DNA of 64,000 nucleotides from Paracoccus sp. TOH (lineage in GTDB: Bacteria; Pseudomonadota; Alphaproteobacteria; Rhodobacterales; Rhodobacteraceae), in NCBI RefSeq assembly GCF_030388245.1, contig NZ_CP098361.1, positions 1,053,001-1,117,000 on the forward strand. Direction: 5' to 3'. This document shows, piece after piece, positions 1 to 8,653 of the stretch. Position 1 is the stretch's first letter. Each line of letters begins with the position of its first letter. The translations under genes and the position numbers were made by a program. The notes below the pieces were generated by a model. That model ran no database searches and was not told where the DNA came from. It saw nothing but the letters and a program-made list of their open reading frames with translations.

Positions 1-845
1 TGGCGGTTCCGACCGGCGTGTCGGCCCAGCAGCCGTCGCCCGAGCCGGTGCCGGCACCCCGGGCGCCGGCGGGGACGGACGACCATGCCGTGCCGCCGAT
101 GGTGGTCGAAACCCCGCCCTCCGAGGGCGAGGGGGTGCTGCCGGTCCTGACGCTGGACCAGGAGACGCTTTACGCCCGCTCGAAATGGGGGCAGCGCGTC
201 CAGGGCGAGCTGGAGTTGCGCGGCCGCGAGATCGCGGCTGAGAACGACCGTCTGGCCGACCAGTTCGCCGCCGAGGAGCAGCAGCTGACCGTGTTGCGCC
301 AAACCCTGCCGGCGGACGAATTCCGCAAGCGCGCCGACGAGTTCGACAAGCGGGTGGTCGAGGTGCGGCGCGCCCGCGACGCGGCGGCGCGCGAGCTTCA
401 GGTCAGCGCCGACGAAGAACGGCAGGCCTTCTTCCGCGCCGTCCTGCCGGTGCTGGCGAAGCTGATGCAGGAGCGGGGCGCGGTCGCGGTGCTGGACCAG
501 CGCGCCATCTTCGTCGCCTCGCAATCCATCGACATCACCGAGGCGTTGATCGAGCGTATGGACAGCACCGTCGGCGCCGGTCCCGTCGAGCCCGAAGCCC
601 CGTCCGATCCCGCACCGGCGGACAGGCAGCAGTCCGGTTCGCCGCAACAGCCGGGGCCGGACCTACCGGCGGGCGCGCGCCCCAATGCCGACGAGGGACC
701 GACGCCGCCGGAGCCCGGCACCTCCCGGCAGCCGCAGCCGGATACGCCGTCGGGCAGAGAGGATTCCGCCGCGCAGCCCGGCACGACGCCGGAGCCGCAA
801 CAGAATGTCCCGGCGACGAACGATGCCGAAGGTGCGGGCGACTGA
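1..845 (+). CDS. OmpH/Skp-family periplasmic chaperone, 5'-truncated by window edge
   Basis: The frame is open to the window edge (codons from position 3 read AVPTGVSAQQ), so the true start and signal peptide probably lie upstream; a GTG at position 18 is only the first in-window start. The middle part, from about LTLDQETLYARSKWGQRV to the SQSIDITEALIERMD segment, is the charged helical OmpH/Skp domain with a long coiled-coil arm. Skp-type proteins bind unfolded outer-membrane proteins in the periplasm and pass them toward the BAM complex. An unusual tail of about 85 residues rich in Pro, Glu, Gly and Gln follows the domain. Family assignment is good; function is inferred from the family. Confidence 0.8.
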   Translation, partial: AVPTGVSAQQPSPEPVPAPRAPAGTDDHAVPPMVVETPPSEGEGVLPVLTLDQETLYARSKWGQRVQGELELRGREIAAENDRLADQFAAEEQQLTVLRQTLPADEFRKRADEFDKRVVEVRRARDAAARELQVSADEERQAFFRAVLPVLAKLMQERGAVAVLDQRAIFVASQSIDITEALIERMDSTVGAGPVEPEAPSDPAPADRQQSGSPQQPGPDLPAGARPNADEGPTPPEPGTSRQPQPDTPSGREDSAAQPGTTPEPQQNVPATNDAEGAGD

Positions 846-990
846 TTCCGCATGAGGGCGACGGGCGGGACGGGCGGGATGGTTCGTCCGCGCTTGATCG
901 CAGGCTGCAAGGGCAGCCGCCATCCCAGCGCCAGCGGTCCTGGCGACGGCGTGCCGGCGATTGGCGCCGCCCGCCCCCCGACATTTCGGC

Positions 991-1938
991 CTAGCCGACC
1001 CGTCGGTCCAGATCGCCGATGCGTTCGGTCAGCAGGGCGAAGAAACCCTCGGCATCCACCTCGCGGATGAAAGTGGCATTCGGGTCGCGGCCGCTGACGC
1101 GCCACCAGTCGGCGACGGTCATTCCCAGGGTGTATTCGCCCCGGGTCTCGATCTCGACATTGATGTAGCGGCCGCTGAACAGCTGCGGCTTGAGCAGCCA
1201 GGCGATGGTGCAGGGATCGTGCAGCGGCGCGCCCTCGCTGCCGTATTTCTCGCGGTCGTAGCGCTCGAAGAAATCGGTCCAGCTTGCGACGGCCTGGCCG
1301 ATGCGGCCCATGGCGCGCATGCCCTCGACCCAGGGCCGGCTGGTCAGCGCCCGATGCGTCACGTCCAGCGGCATCACCGTGATCGGGGCGCCGCTGGCAA
1401 AGACGATCCGGGCGGCTTCGGGATCGACATAGATGTTGAACTCGGCGGTGGGGGTGACGTTGCCGACCTCGAAATAGGCGCCGCCCATCAGCACGATCTC
1501 CTGCACGCGCGGGACGATGTCGGGCGCGCGCTGGAAGGCGGTGGCGATGTTGGTCAGCGGGCCGATGGGCACCAGGGTGATGGTGCCGGGCTGTTCGCGG
1601 CGCAGGGTCTCGATCAGGAAATCGACGGCATGACCGGGAGAGAGCGCGATGCCCGGCTCGGGCAGGGTGACGCCGTCGAGCCCGGTCTTGCCATGCACAT
1701 GCTCGGCGGTGACCAGCGGGCGCGCGAGCGGCGCGTCGCAGCCGGCATAGACCGGCAGGTCCGGGCGGCCGGCCAGTTCGCAGATCACCCGGGCGTTGCG
1801 TTCGGTATGGTGCAGCGGCACGTTGCCGGCCACGGCGGTCAGCGCCAGCACCTCGATTTCCGGGCTGGCCAGCGCCAGCAGGATGGCCACCGCGTCGTCC
1901 TGGCCCGGGTCGGTGTCGATGATGATCTTGCGGGCCAT
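991..1938 (-). CDS. Inosine-uridine preferring nucleoside hydrolase family protein
   Basis: 315 aa. The N-terminus carries the IunH calcium-binding signature DTDPGQDDA at residues 8-16, and PIGPLTNIA and a PTAEFNIYVDPEA segment occur at the positions expected for this family. Such enzymes hydrolyse the N-glycosidic bond of ribonucleosides to free base and ribose for purine/pyrimidine salvage. No signal peptide is visible, so it is probably cytoplasmic. The ATG is preceded by a strong GAGAGGAA ribosome binding site. It lies 60 bp downstream of the penicillin-acylase-like gene on the same strand and may be cotranscribed with it. Exact nucleoside preference cannot be read from sequence. Confidence 0.9.
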   Translation of the reverse strand: MARKIIIDTDPGQDDAVAILLALASPEIEVLALTAVAGNVPLHHTERNARVICELAGRPDLPVYAGCDAPLARPLVTAEHVHGKTGLDGVTLPEPGIALSPGHAVDFLIETLRREQPGTITLVPIGPLTNIATAFQRAPDIVPRVQEIVLMGGAYFEVGNVTPTAEFNIYVDPEAARIVFASGAPITVMPLDVTHRALTSRPWVEGMRAMGRIGQAVASWTDFFERYDREKYGSEGAPLHDPCTIAWLLKPQLFSGRYINVEIETRGEYTLGMTVADWWRVSGRDPNATFIREVDAEGFFALLTERIGDLDRRVG

Positions 1939-1998
1939 GAATTCCTCTCATGCTCTTGCGCCGCCAAGGAAACCTTTGGCGACGGCGGATGCAAGCCC

Positions 1999-4458
1999 CT
2001 AGTTCCCGGCCGGCTGCAGATGGGTGATGCCGGCCGCCGCTGCCCGGGCCAGCGCCGGGTCCAGCGACATGCCGACATATTCGCCGCGCCGCCACAGTTC
2101 GGCCATGTCGTCGTAATGGCGCGAGAAGGGGTGGCCGGACTGGCCGGTCGAGATGATGAAGACCGAACTGTCGGGATCGGCAAGGTCGTAGACGCCGCGA
2201 TAGGCCGCGCCGGTCACGTTCAGCCAGGGATTGCGGCCATGGCCCAGGAAACCGGCCTGCGCCACGGTCGCCGCGCCGCCCGAGGTGGGCTGGATCAGGT
2301 TCACGATATACGAGAGCCCGCGCATGTCCCCCAGCGCCGGGTGGACGTGGCGGGCGCGGTGCAGGTCGCCCCAGCGCCAGCTGGCCAGGTCGGGACCGAA
2401 ACGGCTGCCCAGGTCCAGCAGCGCCGCGTCCAGCGCCTGGCGGGCGATCTGCGTGCAGGTCTCGACCGGGGCGGACTGGCGGATGTCGCACCAGGCCGCG
2501 GCGCCGTTCCGGTTGCGGAAGACGCGGTCGATGAAACCCGGGTAAAGCTCGGTCAGGTCGTCGGCCAAGGGTCCGAGTTCGTCGCGCACCAGCCGGTCCT
2601 GCAGGGCCCGCATCCAGGCGGCATAGATCAGCGGCTCGGGCAGGTGCTCGCTCATGGCGCCGTCCCAGTTCGCCAGCAGCGCCAGCGCGTCCTGGCGCTG
2701 CCGCTCGGGCGTGCCCTGGGCGGCGGGCTCGTCGGTGAACCACAGATCGGCGCCGACCAGCGGCAGCAGCGCGCGGGCCACCGGGCTGACGATGTCGTTC
2801 TGGGCGGCGATGAAGCTGTCGCGCGAATGCACCTCGCGCGAGTCGATCAGGTGGCGCAGCCGGTCCTGGCGGTAGCCGTCGCCCCAGTCATGGCCCAGCC
2901 CGGCCGCGCCGCCGGGCGGTGCGGCGCCGGTGGCCGCGACGATGCCGTTCTGCGGGTCCAGCTCGGTCATTGCCGCCGGGGCCGGGTCCAGCCCCTCCCA
3001 GCGGTTTGCGGCGATCCAGCCCGGGGTGGGCATCCGGCCGGCGGTCTGGTGCCCGGCCTTGCGGCGCGGCACGGCGCCGGCCATGACCTGGCCCACGCCC
3101 TGGCCGTCGGCCAGCGTCACCACCATGGCCGGCGCGATCAGGTCGCGCAGCGCGCGTGCCGCCGAGGCCCGGTCCGGCGCCCGCATCAGGCCGATCAGCG
3201 CCGTCATGCTGCGGTCGTTGCCATAGCCCCCGGTCCAGGACAGCGCCGCGACATGGCCGCCCGGCAGGATGGCGGCCAGGTCGAGATGCGCGGCCGGGAT
3301 CACCGGCCCGTTCTCGGTCTCGCGCAGGGTGATGGTCCGCGGCTCGCCGCCCCGGACGCGCAGCGTCTCGCGCCGGGTCGCGAATGCGGTCCAGCCCTGC
3401 GCGCCGCGATAACGGTTCGGATCGCCGGGCTGCACTTCCTCGACATAAAGATCCTGGTCGTCGATCTGCGCCGGCGTGATGCCCCAGGCCAGCCCGGTAT
3501 TGCGGCCCGACAGCACGGCCGGGATGCCGGGGATGGTGCCGCCGATCACTCCGCCGGACTGCAGCTCGATTCGCGCCAGATACCACAGGCCCGGCGCGGT
3601 CAGCGCGAATTGCGGGTCGTTGGCCAGCAGCGCGCCGCCCGCCGCCGTACGCTCGGCTGCGGCGGCGAAGCCGTTGGCCGAGGCGCCCGCCGCCGGCGCC
3701 AGGTAGCCCGCCAGCGTCGCCGTCCAGTCCTGCGGCCCGGCGCCGCGGTCCGGCGCGGCGAAGCGGGCGCCGGGAAACAGCCCGGCATAGGCGGGCAAGG
3801 CCGGTTCGCCGCGCATCGCGACCAGGTCCTGCCCGCGATCCGGGGCGGCCAGGGACAGTCGGGCCCGCAGCACCTCGCGTCGCATCTGCACGCTGGAGGA
3901 GGCGGCCAGCAGCTTCAGGATCGCCAGCGAATCCGCCGGTTCCCAATAGGCGATATCCTCGGGGTAAAGGAAGAATTCCGGTGCGCCGCGGCCACGCGCG
4001 CCCAGGTTGATCTGCCCGATCCAGGCATTGACGCCCTCGGCATAGGCCTGAAGCGCCTCCAGCACCTCGGGATCCTGCGCCTGAAGCGAGGCGCGGGCGT
4101 TGCGATACAGGCCCAGGCGCCGCGCCAGGTCGTCGGCGGCCAGCGCGCCCGGGCCATAGATCTCGGCCAGCCGGCCCTGCGCGGCGCGGCGCAGCACCGT
4201 CAGCTGGAACAGCCGGTCCTGGGCATGGGCAAGGCCAAGCGCGAAGAACACGTCGCGGTCGGTCTTGCCGAAGACATGCGGCACGTCCTCGGTGGTGCGC
4301 ACGATCTCGACCGGGGCCGAGATGCCCTCGACCACATAGCTGCCGTCGTAATCGGGCAGCGAGCGGATGGCGAAATACCAGGTCAGTACCACCAGCGCGA
4401 TGGTCAGAAAGATCAGCCCGACCGTCAGACGCACAAGCCAGCGGAAAAGTGTCACCAT
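1999..4458 (-). CDS. Penicillin acylase family protein (Ntn-hydrolase precursor)
   Basis: 819 aa, the usual length of an acylase precursor. An N-terminal hydrophobic stretch (about residues 10-30) is a signal anchor for export. In this family autocleavage exposes a Ser at the beta-chain N-terminus; here Ser260 in ASANGF, followed by GGALLANDPQF, aligns with that site, so an alpha chain and a large beta chain are expected. Family members hydrolyse amide bonds of beta-lactams, N-acyl-homoserine lactones or other acyl amides, and the substrate here is unknown. The residue after the catalytic Ser is Ala rather than the common Asn. It is divergent from the dehydrogenase at 4587 and lies upstream of the nucleoside hydrolase. 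Confidence 0.88.
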   Translation of the reverse strand: MVTLFRWLVRLTVGLIFLTIALVVLTWYFAIRSLPDYDGSYVVEGISAPVEIVRTTEDVPHVFGKTDRDVFFALGLAHAQDRLFQLTVLRRAAQGRLAEIYGPGALAADDLARRLGLYRNARASLQAQDPEVLEALQAYAEGVNAWIGQINLGARGRGAPEFFLYPEDIAYWEPADSLAILKLLAASSSVQMRREVLRARLSLAAPDRGQDLVAMRGEPALPAYAGLFPGARFAAPDRGAGPQDWTATLAGYLAPAAGASANGFAAAAERTAAGGALLANDPQFALTAPGLWYLARIELQSGGVIGGTIPGIPAVLSGRNTGLAWGITPAQIDDQDLYVEEVQPGDPNRYRGAQGWTAFATRRETLRVRGGEPRTITLRETENGPVIPAAHLDLAAILPGGHVAALSWTGGYGNDRSMTALIGLMRAPDRASAARALRDLIAPAMVVTLADGQGVGQVMAGAVPRRKAGHQTAGRMPTPGWIAANRWEGLDPAPAAMTELDPQNGIVAATGAAPPGGAAGLGHDWGDGYRQDRLRHLIDSREVHSRDSFIAAQNDIVSPVARALLPLVGADLWFTDEPAAQGTPERQRQDALALLANWDGAMSEHLPEPLIYAAWMRALQDRLVRDELGPLADDLTELYPGFIDRVFRNRNGAAAWCDIRQSAPVETCTQIARQALDAALLDLGSRFGPDLASWRWGDLHRARHVHPALGDMRGLSYIVNLIQPTSGGAATVAQAGFLGHGRNPWLNVTGAAYRGVYDLADPDSSVFIISTGQSGHPFSRHYDDMAELWRRGEYVGMSLDPALARAAAAGITHLQPAGN

Positions 4459-4586
4459 GAAAAGGCGCGGTCCCGAGCTTGGGCGCGAGAGGTTGACCCC
4501 CGCGCCGGGTGATGAAATTCATCGGGGTGAATAGGGCAGGGCGCGTGCCGGATCAACGCGCCTTTCATCAGCTTGGGGAGAAAGTG

Positions 4587-5453
4587 ATGGCGCGCGTGGC
4601 ATTTCTGGGACTTGGGGTGATGGGCTTTCCCATGGCGGGCCACCTGGCCGCGGCCGGGCACGAGATGGCGGTCTGGAACCGCAGCCCCGCCAAGGCCGAG
4701 GCCTGGGCCGCACGCCACAAGGGCCGCGTGGCCGGCAAGGCCCGCGAGGCGGCCGAGGGGGCGGAATTCGTCATGGCCTGCGTCGGCAATGACGACGACC
4801 TGCGCCAGATCTGCCTGGGCGATGCCGGCGCCTTCGCCGGCATGGGCCGGGGCGCCGTCTTCGTGGACCATACCACGGTCTCGGCCGCGGTGACGCGCGA
4901 GCTGTCCGCCGTCGCGGCCGAGGCCGGCATCGGCTTCGTGGATGCGCCGGTCTCGGGCGGGCAGGCGGGGGCCGAGAACGGCCAGCTTTCGGTGATGTGC
5001 GGCGGCGCGGCGGCCGATTACGACCGCGCCGAGTCGGTGATCGCCGCCTATGCCAAGATCTGCCGGCTGATGGGCCCGTCGGGCGCGGGGCAGCTGACCA
5101 AGATGTGCAACCAGATCGCCATTGCCGGGCTGGTGCAGGGCCTGTCGGAATCGCTGCATTTCGCCCAGAAGGCGGGCCTCTCGATCGCATCGGTGGTCGA
5201 GGTGATCAGCCAGGGCGCCGCCGGCAGCTGGCAGATGGCGAACCGCCACCAGACCATGGCCGAGGGCCGTTTCGACTTCGGTTTCGCGGTGGACTGGATG
5301 CGCAAGGATCTGGGCATCTGCCTGGCGACGGCGGATGAGACCGGCGCCAGCCTGCCGGTGACGGCGCTGGTCGACCAGTTCTACAAGGAGGTGCAGGGCA
5401 TGGGCGGCGGACGCTGGGACACCTCCTCGCTGATCGCGCGGCTGCGCCGGTAA
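4587..5453 (+). CDS. NAD(P)-dependent 3-hydroxyisobutyrate dehydrogenase family oxidoreductase
   Basis: 288 aa from the ATG at 4587, chosen because GGGGAG lies just upstream and the protein then starts directly with the Rossmann motif GLGVMGFPMAG (residues 8-18). An upstream ATG in the same frame at 4509 would add an unconserved 26-residue leader. Further family marks are DAPVSGGQAGAENGQL (119-134) and the catalytic lysine K172 in GAGQLTKMCNQ. The family oxidises beta-hydroxyacids such as 3-hydroxyisobutyrate or tartronate semialdehyde. No valine-degradation genes are adjacent, so the substrate is open. Confidence 0.88.
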   Translation: MARVAFLGLGVMGFPMAGHLAAAGHEMAVWNRSPAKAEAWAARHKGRVAGKAREAAEGAEFVMACVGNDDDLRQICLGDAGAFAGMGRGAVFVDHTTVSAAVTRELSAVAAEAGIGFVDAPVSGGQAGAENGQLSVMCGGAAADYDRAESVIAAYAKICRLMGPSGAGQLTKMCNQIAIAGLVQGLSESLHFAQKAGLSIASVVEVISQGAAGSWQMANRHQTMAEGRFDFGFAVDWMRKDLGICLATADETGASLPVTALVDQFYKEVQGMGGGRWDTSSLIARLRR

Positions 5454-5496
5454 CGCGCTTGCCAAGCGCCGGTGGCTCGGGCTATCAGCCAAGGCG

Positions 5497-5571
5497 GGGG
5501 CGGTAGCTCAGCGGTAGAGCGACACGTTTACACCGTGTTGGTCGGGGGTTCGATCCCCTCCCGCCCCACCA
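5497..5571 (+). tRNA. tRNA-Val (anticodon UAC)
   Basis: The 75-nt sequence folds as a full cloverleaf: acceptor stem GGGGCGG/CCGCCCC, D arm GCUC/GAGC, anticodon stem ACACG/CGUGU with loop UUUACAC (anticodon UAC, reading GUA and other Val codons), and a T arm with loop UUCGAUC. The CCA end is encoded (5569-5571). It sits alone, 43 bp after the dehydrogenase gene. Confidence 0.97.
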
Positions 5572-5890
5572 GTCGCGTGCCCGGCGGACATGGCCTTCAG
5601 GGTCGATGGTCACTTGTCCGCCGCGACCTTGCCCTTCCAAGCCATGGCGCCGGTTGCGGCTTTTTGCCTCCCTCGCCGCGGTGAACAGGATTTGCAGGGC
5701 TCCGGCCGCTGCCGCCCGGCATTTTTGGCTGTCCTGCGGAATGCAATCCGGGGATTGGGGCGGCGCATCGCCGCCCTGCTGATCCGGCGAGCGGATCGCG
5801 GGCGGCATCCGTGCCCTTTGCGCGTGGCCAGCACGGTGCTTGCGACGTGCTGCGGAGGCGAGCCCGAAGCCCGCCGCCTTGCGCTGCGGC
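5572..5890. other. 319-bp intergenic stretch without a recognisable gene
   Basis: Between tRNA-Val and the lipoprotein stop codon I find no reading frame with a ribosome binding site or recognisable protein. It contains an imperfect 23-bp palindrome at 5824-5846 centred on AGCACGGTGCT and a GC hairpin at 5758-5775 (GGGCGGCG/CGCCGCCC) without a T-run. A clear tRNA terminator is not visible. Confidence 0.5.
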
Positions 5891-6397
5891 TCAGCGGCGC
5901 AGGGTGACGGTATTCGCCGCGCCGGTGATCACCACCTCGCGCAGGTTCGGCAGCACGGCGTTGGGGATGGTCATGGCCACCGTCACCGTGTCGCTGGCCG
6001 GGTTGGGCGGATTGGCGGCGGCGAAGGTGTCGGCCAGGGGCGGCTTGCCGACCAGCCGCAGCCGCAGCACGCCGTTCTCGTCGGGGCGGATCCGGCCGCG
6101 CGGCATCGGCACCTCGGTGACCAGCGCCACGTCCCACCAGCCCTTGCTGGCGGCGAGCCCGGTCACGATCAGCATGCGGCCTTCGTAGAGCGGCTCCCAC
6201 TTCGCCCCGGCGACATGGGCCAGCGGTACGCGGCCGTCCTGCACCGCGGTCGGATAGCCGCCCTCGGGTTCCAGGGTTTGCGGCTGCTGCGAACCGCCGA
6301 ACCAGCGCATCGGGTTCAGGCTGCTGTCTCCCATGCGGCCGCATCCGGCCAGCACGAGCATCGCACAGGCAAGAGTGCCCAATGTCCTTGTCCGCAT
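5891..6397 (-). CDS. Predicted outer/inner membrane lipoprotein of unknown function
   Basis: 168 aa from the ATG at 6397, chosen because it places the lipoprotein signal directly at the N-terminus: a short Arg-containing head, a hydrophobic core and the lipobox LAGC with Cys19 as the acylation site. An upstream in-frame ATG at 6445 would spoil the signal. The mature part has no motif I recognise; it contains a MRWFGGSQQPQ segment and ends in a beta-rich region reading NLREVVITGAANTVTLRR. It is divergent from sufE (141 bp apart). Localisation is a confident inference; the function is unknown. Confidence 0.75.
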   Translation of the reverse strand: MRTRTLGTLACAMLVLAGCGRMGDSSLNPMRWFGGSQQPQTLEPEGGYPTAVQDGRVPLAHVAGAKWEPLYEGRMLIVTGLAASKGWWDVALVTEVPMPRGRIRPDENGVLRLRLVGKPPLADTFAAANPPNPASDTVTVAMTIPNAVLPNLREVVITGAANTVTLRR

Positions 6398-6538
6398 GAA
6401 CGCTGTCCCCGCTTGTCCCATCGCTTTGCCGCAGTGATAGGGCAAGTCGGGCGGGGGTGAAAGCCTCTTTGACCTCGCGGCCGCTGCGCGCTATGCCATC
6501 TTCGCCCGCCCGATCGCGGGCATGCGAAAGGACGTCCC

Positions 6539-6946
6539 ATGGCCACCCCCGCCTTTGAAGAGATCGCCGAGAGCTTCGATTTTCTCGAGGATTGGGAAGA
6601 GCGCTACCGCCATGTCATCGAACTGGGCAAGGCGATGCCGCCGATGGATCCCGCGCTGCAGGTGCCGGCCACCAAGGTCGAGGGCTGCGCCAGCCAGGTC
6701 TGGATCATGCCGCGGATCGAGGCCGGGCATTTCGATTTTCAGGGCGACAGCGACGCATTGATCGTGCGCGGGCTGGTCGCGATCCTGCACGCGCTCTATT
6801 CCGGCGTCCCGGTCGGGGAGGTGGCAGCGATCAATGCCAATGCCGAACTGGGCCGGCTGGGCCTGGAGGAGCATCTTTCGGCCCAGCGGTCCAATGGGTT
6901 GCGCGCCATGGTCGAACGCATCCAGAAGCTGGCCGCGGCGGCCTGA
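6539..6946 (+). CDS. sufE: SufE family cysteine desulfuration protein
   Basis: 135 aa, typical SufE length. The sulfur-accepting cysteine is Cys50 in the conserved motif VEGCASQVW. SufE takes persulfide sulfur from the desulfurase SufS and passes it to the SUF scaffold for Fe-S cluster assembly in the cytoplasm. No other suf genes are adjacent. The gene converges on mnmA with only 2 bp between the stop codons; MnmA also uses persulfide sulfur, so the two share a sulfur-trafficking theme, though cooperation is only inference. Confidence 0.92.
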   Translation: MATPAFEEIAESFDFLEDWEERYRHVIELGKAMPPMDPALQVPATKVEGCASQVWIMPRIEAGHFDFQGDSDALIVRGLVAILHALYSGVPVGEVAAINANAELGRLGLEEHLSAQRSNGLRAMVERIQKLAAAA

Positions 6947-6948
6947 CC

Positions 6949-8118
6949 TCAGCCGCCACGGCGGTGCGAGATCCAGCCGCCGCCCAAAACGCGGGTGCCC
7001 TCGGTGGCGTAGAACACGCAGGCTTGGCCGGGGCTGACGCCTTCTTCCGGAGCCAGCAGCTCGACCTCGGCCCGGCGGTCGCCGGTGGCGCGCAGGATCG
7101 CCGGCCGCGGCGGCCGGGTCGAGCGGATGCGGGCGGTGATGGCGATCTCGCCTTCGAAAGGTTCGTCGCCCAGCCAGTTCACCTCGGTCACCGGCACGAT
7201 CCTGGTCGCCAGCGCCTGCTTGGGGCCGACGACGACCCGCCGGGTGTCGGGCTCCAGCCGCAGGACGTAAAGCGGATCGCCCAGCCCGCCGATGCCAAGG
7301 CCGCGGCGCTGGCCGATGGTGTAATGGATCACGCCGCGATGCGCGCCCAGCACATTGCCGTCCATGTCCACGATCTCGCCCGGATCGGCGGAGCCGGGAC
7401 GCAGCTTCTCGATCACGCTGGCGTAATTGCCGTCCGGCACGAAGCAGATGTCCTGGCTGTCGGGCTTGTCGGCGACCGAAAGCCCGTATTGCGCCGCCAG
7501 CGCCCGGGTCTCGGCCTTGCTGGCCAGCCCGCCGAGCGGGAAGCGCAGGAAATCGAGCTGTTCCTGGGTGGTCGAGAACAGGAAATAGCTCTGGTCGCGG
7601 GCCGGGTCGGCGGCCATGTGCAATTCGGCGCCCCTTGGGCCGTCGAAGCGGCGGATGTAATGGCCGGTCGCCATGCAATCGGCATCGAGCTCGCGCGCGG
7701 TCTGCAGGAGGTCGCGGAACTTCACCCGTTCGTTGCAACGGATGCAGGGCACCGGGGTGGCGCCGGCCAGATAGGCGTCGGCGAATTCCTCGATCACCGA
7801 TTCGCGGAACCGGTTCTCGTAATCCAGCACATAATGCGGGAAGCCGATGCGCTCGGCCACCCGGCGGGCGTCATGGATATCCTGACCGGCGCAGCAGGCG
7901 CCCTTTTTCGCCAGCGCCGCGCCATGGTCGTAAAGCTGCAGCGTCACGCCGATCACGTCGTAGCCCTGTGCGGCCAGCATCGCTGCCACCACGGAACTGT
8001 CGACGCCACCGGACATGGCGACCACCACGCGCGTCCGGGCCGGAGGCTTGGCGAAGCCCAGTGAATTCATGGTCAGGTCCGGCGCATCGTGGCGCAGAGG
8101 GGTGCTTGGCGCTGTCAT
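6949..8118 (-). CDS. mnmA: tRNA-specific 2-thiouridylase MnmA
   Basis: 389 aa from the ATG at 8118, which has an AAGGA ribosome binding site; the frame extends further upstream without conserved residues. The PP-loop SGGVDSS lies at about residues 36-42, the first catalytic cysteine region is [11 protein letters not shown], and the second active-site cysteine is in QDICFVPDG. MnmA adenylates and thiolates U34 of tRNA-Lys, -Glu and -Gln (s2U34). It is divergent from sciP. Two further tRNA-modification genes (trmFO, gluQRS) lie 7-9 kb away. Confidence 0.96.
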   Translation of the reverse strand: MTAPSTPLRHDAPDLTMNSLGFAKPPARTRVVVAMSGGVDSSVVAAMLAAQGYDVIGVTLQLYDHGAALAKKGACCAGQDIHDARRVAERIGFPHYVLDYENRFRESVIEEFADAYLAGATPVPCIRCNERVKFRDLLQTARELDADCMATGHYIRRFDGPRGAELHMAADPARDQSYFLFSTTQEQLDFLRFPLGGLASKAETRALAAQYGLSVADKPDSQDICFVPDGNYASVIEKLRPGSADPGEIVDMDGNVLGAHRGVIHYTIGQRRGLGIGGLGDPLYVLRLEPDTRRVVVGPKQALATRIVPVTEVNWLGDEPFEGEIAITARIRSTRPPRPAILRATGDRRAEVELLAPEEGVSPGQACVFYATEGTRVLGGGWISHRRGG

Positions 8119-8285
8119 GGATCGTCCTTGTCGCGGGCGCGCCATCGGTCGCGCGGCCGCAGTTCCATACATTTATAGGAAAAATGCGGCAATTCTCAAG
8201 GGCGGGCGCCGAGAAACCCGGCGCGACTTCACCGCGACTTAAGAAGTTTGCGGCAGAACGGGGCAAGGAAGACAGGGACTTGCCG

Positions 8286-8570
8286 ATGTTCTTGAAGAAA
8301 ACCCCCGGGCCTCGGACCGCGATTCTGCCTGACGGCAGCGTGCTGACCCTGGCCGATCTGCCCGACCCGCAGGTGCGCTGGGTGGCGAGCCGCAAGGCGG
8401 CGGTGGTCGATGCGGTGCATTACGGCCTGCTGTCGCGGCAAGAGGCGATTCGCCGCTACGGTTTGACCGAGGAAGAGTTCGACGGCTGGGCCGCCGCCGT
8501 GCGCCGGCACGGGCGCAACGCGTTGAAAGTCACCCAACTGCAAAAATTTCGTCAACCGATAGTTGAATAA
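8286..8570 (+). CDS. sciP: DUF1153 protein, SciP-type CtrA inhibitor
   Basis: 94 aa; the ATG at 8286 gives the compact DUF1153 protein beginning [18 protein letters not shown] helix-turn-helix follows ([22 protein letters not shown]), and a basic C-terminus reads [17 protein letters not shown]. In Caulobacter, SciP binds DNA and CtrA and blocks CtrA-activated transcription late in the cell cycle. Here it is immediately upstream of and co-directional with ctrA (83 bp gap), and its stop codon overlaps a candidate CtrA box, suggesting linked expression of regulator and antagonist. That link is inference. Confidence 0.88.
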   Translation: MFLKKTPGPRTAILPDGSVLTLADLPDPQVRWVASRKAAVVDAVHYGLLSRQEAIRRYGLTEEEFDGWAAAVRRHGRNALKVTQLQKFRQPIVE

Positions 8571-8605
8571 GACTTAACTGCCTCTCTGGTAACGTGATAT
8601 TAACC
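8563..8605 (+). promoter_or_regulatory. Two tandem CtrA-like boxes in front of ctrA
   Basis: Box 1 is TTGA-N7-TTAAC (8563-8578), overlapping the sciP stop codon; box 2 is GTAA-N7-TTAACC (8589-8605). Both match the CtrA full-site pattern TTAA-N7-TTAA with one mismatch in the left half, and the right halves are 26 bp apart. They lie 49-91 bp upstream of the ctrA ATG, where autoregulation is expected. A GANTC site (GAATC, 8658-8662) follows within ctrA codons 2-4. Binding itself is not shown. Confidence 0.5.
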
Positions 8606-8653
8606 TTTTGTGTAGAAATTTTGCCAATGGGCTGGTTAGCAAGGGGACAAATT

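Noticed and set aside
961..4512. A very long open frame on the plus strand opposite the nucleoside hydrolase and penicillin acylase genes
   Set aside because: It is the mirror of two well-supported genes in high-GC DNA; the translation is low-complexity and rich in Gly, Arg, Ala and Gln with no domain.
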